DNA from: Brachypterus glaber
Lineage: Eukaryota > Arthropoda > Insecta > Coleoptera > Kateretidae
Direction of reading: 5' to 3'
NCBI GenBank assembly: GCA_958510825.1
Contig: OY294046.1
Coordinates: 47,349,794 to 47,413,793 of the forward strand
DNA length: 64,000 bases
Below, piece after piece: positions 1 through 11,010 of this stretch. Numbering within the stretch: position 1 is the first letter of the stretch; each line of letters begins with the position of its first letter. The notes under the pieces are model-generated. The model saw only the letters and a list, made by a program, of their open reading frames with translations, did no database searches and had not been told where the DNA came from. A program made the translations under genes and the position numbers.

Positions 1-298
1 TAAGTGAAAAATTTTATTTTTATTTTATTTCGGGCAACTCCCTACAAGTAAGGGTTTTTTAAGAATTATGTTACCGCTCTAGAAGAAAAAGGGTCAGAGG
101 TCGAGTGACAAAAAGTGACACAGGAGGGAGGGATATTAGGTAAAAATTGAGAGTTGACGTGAAAAAGTTGCTATTGACAAACTGACATTGGCCGTTTTAG
201 AACCAAGCTACAGAATTACTCTAATTTAAGAAAAATTGTATATCAATACTCTTAATTTTAGAATTTTTATTAATTACCAAAATACAAAAGTAAAAACA
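1..298. other. AT-rich stretch, nothing recognised
   Basis: No open frame, repeat end or RNA gene can be supported here before the inverted-repeat element that begins at 301. Confidence 0.5.
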
Positions 299-300
299 TA

Positions 301-967
301 CAGGGTGATCAGTAACTGCCATGCCAATTTAAGAGGTGATTCTACATCCAAAAATATGAAAAAAAGTTTCCATAAAGGTTGGTCCGGAAATGAGCCCTGA
401 GGGAGCTACGGCCCTTTGAAGATGACATATTAAATGGGGAACAAAAAAAAGCATCAATAATATTTTGTTGCTGCAGGGTGATTCTTCATTTAAAACTGAG
501 CAAAAAAGTATTCTTCACCAAAACACCTTTTTTAATATTAAAGAACTAATAGCCTTTTAAAAAGTAACGTTTTTGGTGGAATAAAATGTTACTTCCTCTT
601 AATTCCCTTTTTTTAACGGTTGCTCCTACAGTGTTACACTATATGACATTTTTTATGTAGTTTTACTCAAGGGATACATATTTTTTACAAAAAATCTAAA
701 AAAAGTACACATAAAAAAGTTTGGGGCAAAATGTGTTAAGCCTAATTCATTTTTTCCGTCTAGGGACGCCTCTGGATAAATTCAAAAAAATAAATTAACG
801 TAAACTTTTTGCCCTTATACATGCAAACGCTTGTCGCTCTAACTTATAGGGTACCAGAGTTATTAATTAAAAACCTTATTTTTATTGCAATTTTAAAGGG
901 CCTTAGCTCCCTTTTTGGATGCAGAATCACCTCTTAAATTTTGACATGCTAGTTATTGATCACCCTG
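301..967. mobile_element. TA-flanked TIR element, CAGGG family, copy 1
   Basis: The left end reads CAGGGTGATCAGTAACTG and the right end is its imperfect reverse complement (..TTATTGATCACCCTG). Similarity of the arms continues inward for about 50 bases, through the reverse-complementary stretches AAGAGGTGATTCTACATCC and its partner. A TA dinucleotide lies on each side (299-300, 968-969), as for Tc1/mariner-type insertions. There is no transposase frame inside, so it is non-autonomous. Its interior matches the element at 50608-51300 in reverse orientation (blocks around GGGGCAAAATGTGTTAAGCC and CTAGGGACGCCTCTGG), and a shorter relative lies at 49441-49828. Superfamily assignment is inferred from the TA duplication only. 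Confidence 0.8.
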
Positions 968-969
968 TA

Positions 970-1752
970 TAAGGATACGTCATTGGGTCATTTATTAAAT
1001 AAAAACTCCCTGTATATGATGAGTTATGCATCCAATCATAATTTATTATTACTAGTAATAAATAAAATGTCAATTTGCTATCTGTGAATCAGAGGCTCTG
1101 GATATACAAAACCAAGTAAACATAGAAACTTGTTTTCATATTTTTCCTTGCGTGTTCTGTTAAAATCTAGATCTAAAAATAGAATTACATTTATAAATAT
1201 TAGATATATTTACTACATATGTATACACAATAAGATATTTACTAGTATACTAAGTAATTGTATAATACGATATTTTATTTTAAGGATGTTCTTTTATTTC
1301 TTATTTGAGTTAATGTAAGCTATTATTCTTAGCTTACTTTGTACAGTAATAATATTAAACTTAGTTATATTAATTAATAAATTCTCGCTGTCAGTCAAAG
1401 ATCAACATAACCTATAAATTTTATTCGTTTCACGAAAACATCTTAACGATGCCTACATAATGTTTAAGAACTTCTTAGACGTAGGTTAAATCTACTCCCT
1501 TATAAAAATTGTAAAAACCCATTTGATGTTAGACCAAAACATATTATAGGTAAGAATTTTTGAAATTTCATAATAATTCAATTCAATTATTGAGGCAAAC
1601 TGGGGGAAACTAAATGTGCTCGAGGGGGTCTGCACAGACGCCTAGATATGGGGTGGGTAGAGGGGGGTATTTAGCCCCCCCAAGAACCTTTATTTGCTAT
1701 ATTTTTTTGTTATTTTGAATAAAAAATTTAAAAATTAAAATAATACCTAAAC
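970..1752. other. AT-rich stretch with one G/C-run island
   Basis: No supportable gene. At 1615-1682 there is a conspicuous G-run followed by a C-run (GGGGGGTATTTAGCCCCCC), which could fold into a hairpin. The 62-codon frame near 1130 starts at TTG and has low-complexity composition, so I do not call it. Confidence 0.5.
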
Positions 1753-2340
1753 AAGCCTTGAAGATATGTAATGCTATGCATTCCATTATTCACAGTAAAT
1801 AGTTATTCCATTTCCCAAATAAAAAATAATTTTCAAAAAAAAATAACAAAAAAAATTACATTTTTTTAAAGATCTTTTTTGAAAACGGAAAAATTATTGA
1901 AAAAAAAATTTAAAAAAAAGTACAAAAAAACTGATTTTTTTTTCACTTTTTTTTATTTTTTTTTCTTTTTGCGAAAAACGAAAAAAATAATTCTAAAAAA
2001 AAATTTTCAATTTTTTTTTTATAGAATTGATCCTGATAATAAAAGTCATTTTTCCAAAAAAAATCAGTTAATCTTTTCAGCATTTTTCGATTTTTTAAAA
2101 GTTTAATCCCCTATAACTTTTTTTGTTTTTGGGGGGATTACTTTCAAAAACAATAGGATTATTCGTTCTTGAGTTATCCTGTCTACAAAAATCGTGACAT
2201 CAGACGGAGGGACGGACGGACAGACGGACATCTGAAAAACAATGTTGCTTATTTTTTCATGAAACAAATTTATATATATAGAATTTTTTGTCCAGGACGA
2301 TTTTTGATTTTTTTTTTCTAGCGCTGGCGCCCTCAATAAT
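1753..2340 (+). repeat. Dispersed repeat P (GGACGGACGG type), copy 1
   Basis: It starts with CCTTGAAGATATGTAATGC, runs through a long A/T homopolymer-rich stretch, then a block containing GTTCTTGAGTTATCCTGTC and an arrayed GACGGACGGACAGACGGAC motif, and ends near CAAATTTATATATATAG. The same order of blocks recurs at 45845-46500, and partly at 2950-3345 and 5771-5832. No terminal inverted repeats are obvious. The A/T runs create spurious lysine- and phenylalanine-rich frames, which are not genes. Confidence 0.75.
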
Positions 2341-2453
2341 ATAATAATATTTGCAATTTTGGCGAATGCATCACTTGAGATGCTTACTACCCAAATTTAA
2401 ATCTAGGGTCCACAAAAGGAATTGGATATAATATAATTCTACTATATACATTT

Positions 2454-2797
2454 TACTTTCCCCAAGGAAAGTCTGCGTTAGTAAAAAAAATTCGAAAATT
2501 TTTATTGCTTGTTTACGTTTCTGGACGTTTTATATCCAAAAAATATGATTTCCGTAAAAAAAAATCTGTCTGTCGGTCGGTTGGTCTGTGTGTCCGGGAA
2601 ATTTGTGACCACGATAACTTGGACCACAGGTTGATTGATTTCAAAAACATATTTTTTTCAATTTATTTTTAGTATTACGAAAAAAGAAACTTTTTTTGAA
2701 AAAAAAAATTTAAACTTTTTTTGAATTTATTTTTATTTTTTTGTTTGATTTTAAAAGCCTATGGGGGAAAGTATTATTTTGTTGGCAGAAGTATTTT
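2454..2797 (-). mobile_element. Repeat Q (TACTTTCCCC ends), internally shortened copy
   Basis: One end is TACTTTCCCCAAGGAAAGTC and the other is GGGGGAAAGTATTATTTTGT, so TACTTTCCCC is present inverted at both ends. The sequence is an inverted, internally deleted relative of 9350-9834, sharing the blocks GACGTTTTATATCC, ATATTTTTTGGATATAA-like and TTATTTTGTTGGCAG. Similarity continues past TACTTTCCCC at the right side, so the true end on that side is uncertain. Confidence 0.7.
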
Positions 2798-2949
2798 AAA
2801 TTTAATGTATAAGTGCATATACATGTTTTAAATATTCGCATAAAATTAAACAAATTGACGATTGCAAAAGATTATATTATAAGCCTAATAAATCGGATAT
2901 TTATGTAAATTCTCATATGAAATAATCGATTTAAAATCCTATACTATAG

Positions 2950-3345
2950 GTACAGTAAACAAGCCGTGAAGATATATAATGCTTACCAATCCATAGTATA
3001 CTTTTCACTGCAGTGGTTATGGCGTTTTTTCTCGATATACATATTTCTTTGAACTTATGCACAAACTTTTTTATTATTACTTAATAAAGTGGCGCCACCT
3101 ATCGGAATTTTCTTCTATTCTCTAGAATTTTATGAAAAGTTATTTAATGTAATGTATATAACTTTTTTTTTTATTTTTGAAGATTTTTTTTCACTGCCAA
3201 TAGGATTCTTCCTCTTGTAAAACTTGTTTTTTCCTGAAAATTTCATATTAATCGAACATTCCGTCTTGAGTTATCGTGACAAATGGACGGATGGACAGAC
3301 AGAAAGGCGGATTTTCTGTAATGTGATCAAATTCTTTTTCCCCCA
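2950..3345 (+). repeat. Dispersed repeat P, decayed copy 2
   Basis: It starts with AAGCCGTGAAGATATATAATG and ends with a GTCTTGAGTTATCGTGAC block followed by GGACGGATGGACAGACAG. The middle differs from copy 1. It lies directly downstream of the Q element. Confidence 0.6.
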
Positions 3346-3644
3346 TAAAAATTATTTTGGCTCCTTGTTGCTTAAAAAAAAGATAGTGTTATAAACCAAC
3401 CTATTTTTCATAAACTAAAAATCTTTGTATCATGTGCCCAAAGAACAATTATAAAAAAAGTCTTTTAAAGATTTATCATTCAAAATGTTGATTGTGAAGG
3501 CCAGCTTGTGGTACATTATGTATTGTGTAGTGTCTTCTGTTCTCTGTGTTGTCTGATAGTGCATAGAAATGACTTGACGGAGATAAATACAGCGAATTTC
3601 GTATGAAATCAAACACTTTAGACCGGAATCTTATTTTATTTTAA

Positions 3645-4037
3645 TTTTTTTTTGCTGACCGATATATCAAACTTTTGGTCACACGGAAGCTTCCCTAGGG
3701 AGTTACAGCGCCCTGAAATAGCAGTTAAAGATTTTCAAATACTATTTTTAGAGCGCTGTTACAGCGTACAGTAGGTCCTTTATCGAGCATTTGTGGATTT
3801 ATTTTTATTAAACTTTTTTTTTCCTATTAATGATTAGCAGAGTTGATACCTTCATTTGGACTTTTTAGTTTAATAAAAATAAATCCACAAATGGTTGATA
3901 AAGGACCTACTGTACGCTGTAACAGCGCTCTAAAAATAGCATTTAAAAATCTTTAACTGCTATTTTAGGGCGCTGTAACTCCCTAGGGGAGCTTCCGTGT
4001 GACCAAAAATTTGATATATCAGTCAGCAAAAAAAAAA
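3645..4037. repeat. Foldback element, ~170-bp arms, 54-bp loop
   Basis: The left arm 3645-3813 and right arm 3868-4037 are near-perfect reverse complements. For example GTCACACGGAAGCTTCCCTA on the left pairs with the reverse complement ending GGAGCTTCCGTGTGAC, and GGACCTACTGTACGCTGTAAC occurs in both arms. The loop is 54 bases. There is no coding capacity. Very similar arms mean either a young element or repair between arms. Confidence 0.9.
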
Positions 4038-4048
4038 TAATAAAAAGC

Positions 4049-4336
4049 CATGATTCGTAAGGCTACGTTTTATATATTTTTTTGTACTCCGTATGGCAAA
4101 CATAACTATGCCGAATAAGATTATATGTCTGTATACAGACATATAATCTCTCGTATAATCTTATTCGGCATAGGTATGTATTAAAGAAACTCACCAAAAA
4201 TTAGAAATAATTTAAAATTCCTGTTGTCCGACTCTGTTATTATAATGAAAGAATCAACTCTGGTGATTAGTCAAAAGTGACCCATATCTTAGGTGCCATT
4301 CGGAGTACGAAAAAAACTATAAAACGTAGCGTCATG
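4049..4336. mobile_element. TIR element with a second palindrome in its centre
   Basis: The ends CATGATTCGTAAGGCTACG and the reverse complement of CGTAGCGTCATG pair for about 45 bases, reaching GTACTCCGTATGGC on the left and its partner on the right. Inside, 4107-4172 is a separate palindrome starting TATGCCGAATAAGATTATA and ending with the reverse complement. The two nested stems give a cruciform-like layout. It starts 12 bases after the previous foldback. Confidence 0.8.
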
Positions 4337-5770
4337 AATTATGAGTCATTATGCATTTCTGGAAACAATTGTTTTTTCTAATAAAAGTTTTTTTTACTAA
4401 AAAAAGCCAAATTTGGACCCAAAAGAATGCGTTCTGATATGGAATCAGTCAGTCAGTCAAAAAAATATTTAATGAATTATGTTCTATAGTAATAGTTGAG
4501 GCAAAAACAATGCAAGCAATCAGTCTGCCGCGGGGACGGGACATTAAAACCGCCATTAGTCACAATTACGAGACAAAACACATTCAAATGTCACGAACCT
4601 GCGACAAACGAACCACTTGTCTACAACTAAAATTAACAACTATCTTAAGTACGGAATGACTGCATATTCAAATTTTACTAATTATTTTAGAGTAAAGAGT
4701 CGACAAAATGAACTGCAAAAATCTTAATAAAGACCTTTTCGAAAATGTATAACTACGTTTAAATAATCGAAAACACTTAACAAAACAATCGTTTGTGATT
4801 ACAATTTTATTGTAGGGAATTTTGGATCTTTATTTTTAAAATTTTTATCGTTTTTAAGAAACTATTTGAAAAGCGCTTGTTTGTTGTAGTTATGAGAGCT
4901 GCTTAAAGATTTTTTTCACTACTAGCTTTAGAACATACCATTATTTATCATGTTTTCAGACTGTGAATCAATTTTCTTCACCTATAGCAATAATAATTTT
5001 TTCTCTCCTAGTAGGAGTAAATTTTATAAACAATTGATTTCTGCCACTTTAGATGTTTCAGTTTTTTGTGCAATTTTTACTAATTAAACCAATAACTTTT
5101 TATTTATTAAATATAATTAATTATTATTATTACCAATTAATACAATCAATAATTAGCTAATAAATATTATGAAAAAAAAAAAATAAAAAAAAATAAAAAA
5201 AAACTATATTTTTTAAACGTCAGTTCAAAGTATATATTTGAGCAAATGTTATTGATCAAGGCTACTTGATTTTTATGAAAATTTCAAGAAATATAATTTC
5301 TGTTTATAATTTATTTTATTATTTAAATAAAAATTGTTAAATAGTGCTAGTAGTGAAAAAACTAATATATAGACTACGGTAGACTATTATAGCCTCGCAC
5401 TCTTAAGTCCCTTGCTGCTACGCAGCTCGGGATTTAATACGCTCGGATATAAAAAATGAAAAAAAGTCTTCTCTACTTTGGTATATAATTACTATTTTCT
5501 AACGCCGATAATAAAAAACATCTTAAAAACATTCTTAAGAAAACTTTCATGGGGTTATAATTCTACAACAAGTTTATAGGTTAAGTGGGAACCACAAAAA
5601 CTTATCATGAGTTTAAACTACCACATTTACAAAATTTGAAGCATACCACATTTTAAATAAGAAACCTGCAGGGTCCTTTAATTTTGTATTTTTTTTTAAA
5701 TTCTTAACCATAAATGTACCTATATGCAACAGATTAAGATAAAAATAATTAATAAATTATTCATCAGTAA
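4337..5770. other. AT-rich stretch without a gene
   Basis: No supportable frame. It contains short direct repeats (CAGTCAGTCAG at 4446) and an A-rich tract at 5169-5206. I see no clear element ends. Confidence 0.5.
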
Positions 5771-5832
5771 ATAAAGGCAAGTCGTGAAGATATAAAATGC
5801 TTTAAATTCTATAGTATACTATTGGTATTTAC
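5771..5832 (+). repeat. Short fragment of dispersed repeat P
   Basis: AAGTCGTGAAGATATAAAATG followed by TCTATAGTATACTATTGG matches the start of the P copies at 1753, 2950 and 45845. Nothing else of the family follows. Confidence 0.5.
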
Positions 5833-5937
5833 TTAATTATTAAAAAATATTAAATAGAAATGTGTCTCACATAGAACTAGATGACTACATATACCTCTCC
5901 TAAACTAGAAACTTTGTATGAGATGTACACTGCCCCG

Positions 5938-6183
5938 TTAAGGGGTCTTTCCACCTTCAAATTTTAAAAATATTTTGTTTTTAAACATTTGTTTTTATAT
6001 AGAAAGAAAAAAGATATCATTGTGAAATGAAATTATAGGTATATTTCGAGGTATATTTATTTATATTTAAAGAATACAATTTTTTTTTAGATTTTTAAAG
6101 TGCCATTTTTTTGCCATAAACTTATATAAAAAATGTTTAAAAACAAAATATTTTTAAAATTTGAAGGTAGAAAGACCCCTTAA
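5938..6183. mobile_element. TTAA-flanked MITE, GGGGTCTTTC ends
   Basis: TTAA at 5938-5941 and 6180-6183 flanks inverted ends GGGGTCTTTCCACCTTC and GAAGGTAGAAAGACCCC. The arms stay complementary for about 50 bases, including AAATATTTTGTTTTTAAACA. TTAA targets are typical of piggyBac and Kolobok elements, so this is probably a non-autonomous relative. No coding frame is present. A single related end (TTAAGGGGTCCTTCTACCTT) occurs at 32829 inside another element. Confidence 0.75.
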
Positions 6184-6800
6184 CAAACGTAGTTGGAAAG
6201 TAGATACGATAAAACCTAATATTTGCATTTTAGAGAGCTGGTACGATATTTTGCTTTCACGTAGTGGTATAAAAGTCTTATTGCCCATCTAAAACCCTGA
6301 AAAACCGCAAAGTTGCAGATACGGCTGGTACAGTGTACCAGTGGTACACTGATGAAAAAAATTACACAGTCGAACTAAATTGGCACGGAAACGTGTTAAA
6401 ATATATAAAATTGTGTAAATTTTACTAAAAACGGTGCTAAAATTACATATTTTTATGTATTCTTCTGCTAAGAGCTGTGAAGATTTTAGGTCCACGTGAT
6501 TAAATATTTTTATCTACTCGAAATAAATAATTTGAGATAAATATTTACCATTTATGAATGCACATCTGGAATATTTTATTATACCATTATAAATTTATAA
6601 ATAAACAATTTATGTATCTTGCCAATATACATATTTTAAATTTAAACTGATATAAAATACTATTTACAGAAATTTTGCGCAGGTAAGTTTCATTGTTTAT
6701 TTTGTTTTCATATAGGGTAAAACAGGGTAAATATAGACGAGGTTAATTGAGAACGTCATCTACTACACCTAAAAATATACATTTATGGTTTACTGCCCTT

Positions 6801-6909
6801 CCTAGGGTGAAAGCGGAAAATCCAGACAGCAATACAGTCGATTTTTACATAAGCGGTCACAGAAATATCGACTGTATTGCTATCTGGATTTGCCGCGTTT
6901 ATCCTAAGG
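6801..6909. repeat. Inverted repeat, ~44-bp arms
   Basis: Arms at 6801-6844 and 6866-6909 are reverse complements (CCTAGGGTGAAAGCGGAAAA against its partner ending CGTTTATCCTAAGG). The stretch AATCCAGACAGCAATACAGT pairs almost perfectly with its partner. The 70-codon frame crossing it is a by-product of the palindrome. Confidence 0.8.
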
Positions 6910-7186
6910 AGAGCAGTTTACTGTTTGACCCTGCAAAAGTATACGTAAGCTATAAATAGTGTTGCTTCTAATATTTTGTATTTTTTGTAAAAAAAAAGTC
7001 CAAATTTGGAAGGTTCACGTAAAAAAGAAACCAGAGAAATAGTAAAACACATGACACAACTACAATATTTCTCTGGATAATGCTACCATTATTCTGTATA
7101 TGGTAACTAAATATACAGAACTATGGTGTTTTTCCATGGAAGACAAAATATGTTCTCTTTTAAAAATAATTGAATTATTTCCTCAA

Positions 7187-7450
7187 GCATTTGACCGAGG
7201 GGTTTATTTATTGAAAAAAGTGTACAAGGATTGTGAGAATCAAAGGATTGTGGAAGATTGCCAAAAAGATTGTACAAAATTTTAATGAAGATTGTTAAAG
7301 ATTGTGGGAAGATTTCAGATGATAATGAAAGATTTTTGATGATTGTGGAGGATTGTAGATGATTGTGGAAGAAGGAATTGTCAAGGATTGTAGAAGATTG
7401 TTGGATAGGTGTACAAGGATTGTCCAATAGATAAACCCCTTGCATTTGAC
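7187..7450 (+). mobile_element. GATTGT-repeat element with 9-bp target duplication, copy 1
   Basis: The element proper is 7196-7441 (246 bp). It is flanked on both sides by the direct repeat GCATTTGAC (7187-7195 and 7442-7450). Its ends are inverted: CGAGGGGTTTATTTATTG on the left and CAATAGATAAACCCCTT on the right. The interior is purine-skewed and holds eleven exact GATTGT motifs plus near matches at irregular spacing of roughly 10-25 bases. The 15-mer GTGTACAAGGATTGT occurs in direct orientation near both ends (7220-7234, 7409-7423). A second copy lies at 62284-62527 on the other strand, with a different 9-bp duplication. A 9-bp duplication fits Mutator-like elements, but no transposase is present and the class is inference. 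Confidence 0.88.
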
Positions 7451-7490
7451 TGGGCTTATTTTAATTTGGGGGCAGGCTACAAAAATTATA

Positions 7491-8306
7491 TACAGTGCGT
7501 GCATTAAGTCTGGAATCACCCAAATAACTTTTTAGTTACAAGTAAAATACAAAAATCCTCAGTCAGGTCGATTTATATTTTTAATTCTGCAAATTTTGGT
7601 CTAAAAAAAGTTATCAAAATTGGCACCCCCTTGCACCCTCACCCCCCAACTTTTTTTTTCAAATAGCAACCTACCCCTTGTGATACATCATTGGAAAGGT
7701 AATTTAATAAGCTTTCCAACATACACTGATAAAGCCTAATTTGTTAAAGGGTCTATGAAAAAACGCATGTTTTATTTAAACATTGTTTGTGTGAAATATT
7801 ACGCATAATATGGTAATTGTTGCCCTATTTCCTACTTCCCACCTTCCTGAGAATCTAAATAAAGTTGTTTTAAACTTATTGTAATATTTTATATTATTTA
7901 TCTATTTATTTTAATCGATTTTAATCCCGTTTTTTTACTGTCCACTGTTAAAGAGCTGAAGGACATCAATTTGAACATTTATAGTGAACTAAAGTTATAC
8001 TTTACATGTCTTTATAATAAACTAAATTGTGCATTTTTTCATTAGCCCTTTACCAAATTAGGCTTTATTATACACCGTTGGAAAGCTTATTAAATTACCT
8101 TTCCAACGAAGTGTCACAAGGGGTAGGTTGCTATTTGAAAAAAAAAGTTGGGGGGTGAGGGTGCAAGGGGGTGCAAATTTTAATAACTTTTATTACACCA
8201 TAATTTGCAAAATTAAAAATAAAAATCGACCTATCCGAGGGTTTTTGTGTTTTACTTGTAAATAAAAAGTTAATCGGGTGATTCCAGACTTAATGCACGC
8301 ACTGTA
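7491..8306. mobile_element. TA-flanked long-TIR element, CAGTGCGTGC family
   Basis: The element proper 7493-8304 starts CAGTGCGTGCATTAAGTCTG and ends with the reverse complement CAGACTTAATGCACGCACTG, with TA on each side. The arms are about 265 bases each and closely similar, through AGCAACCTACCCCTTGTGA and GGAAAGCTTATTAAATTACC. The central ~280 bases are unique and have no frame. The TA duplication and CAGTG start suggest a Tc1/mariner-type non-autonomous element. Confidence 0.88.
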
Positions 8307-8700
8307 TATTTTATTTTACTTATTTACTGGTAACAAATTATCGGTTTACCTTTTATATCTTTGTAAATTATAACGTTTTATAAAGTAATACTTATATCTC
8401 GAGATGCTTTTAAACCAATCCCTTTTTACTTAAAAAAAAATAACTTTATTATTTTACCAAGCAAATAAACATAGTAGTATCTCGTTTAGATAATCGTATT
8501 TAAGTAAATAGGTATTTCTAACAATAATAATATTGTATAGGTGTGCAATCGTCTCCAGTAAATGTGCTCTTTAAATTATACATACACGCAAAAAAATAAA
8601 ATTGTGTTAGTTATCAATGGTTGTTAAATTGTTGTGTTGTTGTTGCTATTTATTGCTAAAACACTGTTATCGTTCGCAGCTGCAAGTCATAAACAGTACG

Positions 8701-9084
8701 CGGCGAATTTCCAGTATTCGCATAGGCGCCGCGTCGACTCTAGCGTTGACGCGAGGTTTTAAATATTTACATTTTTATTTCCTTTTATCTCGATTTTTTT
8801 AATGATTCCATTTAAACGAGTAAGGTGGAAAAAAAGTTATCGATAAATAAAAATTAAAAACTTTCGTATTTTTAAAAGATAAAAATCGTTTTTTTCTTTA
8901 AAAATCACCGGTATACATATGTATAGTTAATATGTATAGTCAAGATTATTGTGTGTAACAAATTAGTCGTCAAATGTTTCGATTTAGTGACCTTTATAAA
9001 AATTTCCCTCATAAAATTATTCCGTAAGCCTATGTTTCTGTGTTTATTTTCAACGTTGATGAGCCATAACTGAGTTTACGCCGA
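8701..9084 (+). repeat. Dispersed repeat R, arm 1
   Basis: This ~385-bp block recurs inverted at 19110-19503. It includes a GC-rich patch (GCATAGGCGCCGCGTCGACT ... GCGTTGACGCGAGG), then TTATCGATAAATAAAAATTA and TTTCGATTTAGTGACCTTTA, and ends at GATGAGCCATAACTGAGTTT. No inverted ends or coding frame are seen, so its nature is unknown. Confidence 0.8.
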
Positions 9085-9349
9085 CCACTGGTCATAAATT
9101 ATTAATTTGTGTTCAATGATTTTTTTTGTATGATCTGTTATAATAAAAATTTTAATGTGATTTCTCGATTCGTGGAAAAATAACAGAGTGTGTCGTAAAG
9201 AAAAATGTCCTGTTACATTTAATTTTCGTTTTTACGTCGTGTCTGTTTTATGTTCAACCAAGTTCTCTGGAAAGGAAATCATTAAACTTACAAATTGTCA
9301 AGACAAGTATTTTTGCTCACAAAAATAATTTCAAACTATGCACTATTAG

Positions 9350-9834
9350 AAAAAACTGCTGTCAACAAAATAATACTTTCCCCTATAGGCCTAGGTTCAT
9401 TAAAATCAAAAACAAAAAACAAAAATAAAAAAGAAATACTTAAAAAAAAAAAAATTGAAAAAAGTTTCTTTTTTTCGTAAAACGAAAAATAAATTAAAAA
9501 ACAAGTTTTTCAAAAAAAAAATTTTTTTTCAAAAAAATTTATTTTTTCGTAATGTTTTTGAAAAAAATTGTTTTTACCCCATTTTAGCCCCTTTCTCCAA
9601 CCCGATTTTTAGGAAAAACAATCCCAGCCTAGAACCTGTGGTCCAAATTTGAAGTATTTAGCCCGAAGCTTTCTTGAGTTATCGTGGTCAAAAATTTCTC
9701 GGACACACAGACCGACAGACACAATTTTTTTTTGAAATCATATTTTTTGGATATAAAACATCCGGAAATATAAAAAAGCAATAAAAATTTTTCAAATTAA
9801 TTTTACTAACGCAAGACTTTCCTTGGGGAAAGTA
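9350..9834 (+). mobile_element. Repeat Q, longest copy
   Basis: TACTTTCCCC at 9374 and GGGGAAAGTA ending at 9834 are inverted. The order of blocks is an A/T-rich homopolymer stretch, CCTGTGGTCCAAATTTGAAG, TTTCTTGAGTTATCGTGGTC, GGACACACAGACCGACAGAC, GGATATAAAACATCCGG, then ACGCAAGACTTTCCTTGGGG. The inner end CTTTCCTTGGGGAAAG is itself a small hairpin. Relatives are at 2454-2797 and 56587-56893, with a decayed piece at 15990-16165. The TTG-started 61- and 65-codon frames in it are low-complexity and not genes. Confidence 0.75.
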
Positions 9835-10659
9835 ATATAAGCACCTTTTAGTATACTTTTTCAATCAATAGTTATTTACGGTACCGTAAGGTACCGGAGA
9901 ATTAAGTGAAAAATTTGAATATAAAAATTGTCCCGTGGTTTAGTAGATTTTTGAATTGTTTGTCACATATTAGTTAAAAAAGAGTAAACAATGACTTTTC
10001 TTATATTATTTAAGACTGGAGTAAACATAGTGTTTATGCTTAGGTTTTTAATGTAAATATTAATACAGATACATATATGCGCTATTAATTTAGGAACAAA
10101 TATGATTTGAAAATATGTAATGCTTGGCGATTCGTAGTTTAGGGTCAATATTCTTCAAAAATTTAATTTCTTTAAACAACTCCAGATTTTTGAATACTTC
10201 CATATTATCAATCAGACTAAAACTGTACTCAAACTTTACGGAAATACTTGTGCCATAAATGAGTCTTTTAAAATGTGACATAAAAACTTAGGCGTTTACA
10301 ACGATTTCCTTATATGGATTAGAATAAAGAATCTTTATTAAAGATACGGCAATAGAAAATAGAGTTTATGTATTTTATTATATAAAAACATAAATCTGGC
10401 TTACTTCTTTAATTATACCGGTTAAAATGCTCAATTTATGGCATCAAATATGCCCACTAATTCTAAGAATGCATTTGTAATCTCAATCGTTCGACTTGTA
10501 ACTGTTTTGCGTTGATACAGTCGTAACTTGTCCAGTTTGTATTCTCATTATGAGCATTTTCACTTCATATATGGATCGACCGAGCCCAAGGCCCGTCTAA
10601 CATAAGAAATTACAACCGTTCGATTGAAATCCGTTAACCGTCTAACATTTTTTTTCCAG
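9835..10659. other. AT-rich stretch without a gene
   Basis: No supportable frame. It includes a weak resemblance to repeat P near 10107-10125 (GATTTGAAAATATGTAATGC), too diverged to call. Confidence 0.4.
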
Positions 10660-11010
10660 TTTCTTTTTGTGCTAATTCACGGAGTTATAGCTTGTTTTAT
10701 CTGAAATAATTAGCTGGACTTACAGTTTGTCCATTGGTGTATTTTCATTTAATAAAAATAACATCATTTACATTTGATTTAAATAGTTTTAATAAATCTA
10801 TTAAAGTCAAGTCTGGAAAACTTGGAGAATTTTTGTGCCAATTCAAGGACGTGTAGTTTGTTTTATCTGAAATAATAAGCTGAACTTACATTTTGTACTA
10901 TTCACTTAATTTAGAAATAAAATCAGTTTTAGTTTAATTTAGGTACCTTTATTAGATCTAATGGGTTTAGGTCTGGAGAACTTGAAAGCCTCTAAATTAA
11001 ATAAATCATC
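10660..11010 (-). repeat. Diverged ~166-bp tandem duplication, possible Tc1/mariner transposase remnant
   Basis: Two units start at about 10667 and 10833. Both contain TTGTTTTATCTGAAATAAT and a later TCTGGARAACTTG block. Read on the minus strand, the higher-coordinate unit gives SSSPDLNPLDLI, which resembles the conserved SPDLNPxE/D signature near the third catalytic acidic residue of Tc1/mariner-like transposases. The other unit gives a decayed SFPDLTLID. Stops surround both. The motif is only about ten residues, so this could be chance. Confidence 0.35.

Noticed and set aside
7196..7441. Regularly spaced short repeats, considered as a CRISPR array
   Set aside because: The repeats are six-base motifs with uneven spacing, not 24-40 base repeats with uniform spacers, and the unit is a transposon with target duplications in a eukaryotic setting.
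7107..7445. 112-codon minus-strand frame with many Ser, Thr, Ile and His residues
   Set aside because: It lies across the GATTGT-repeat transposon and simply reads its repeats; there is no domain and the composition follows the motif.
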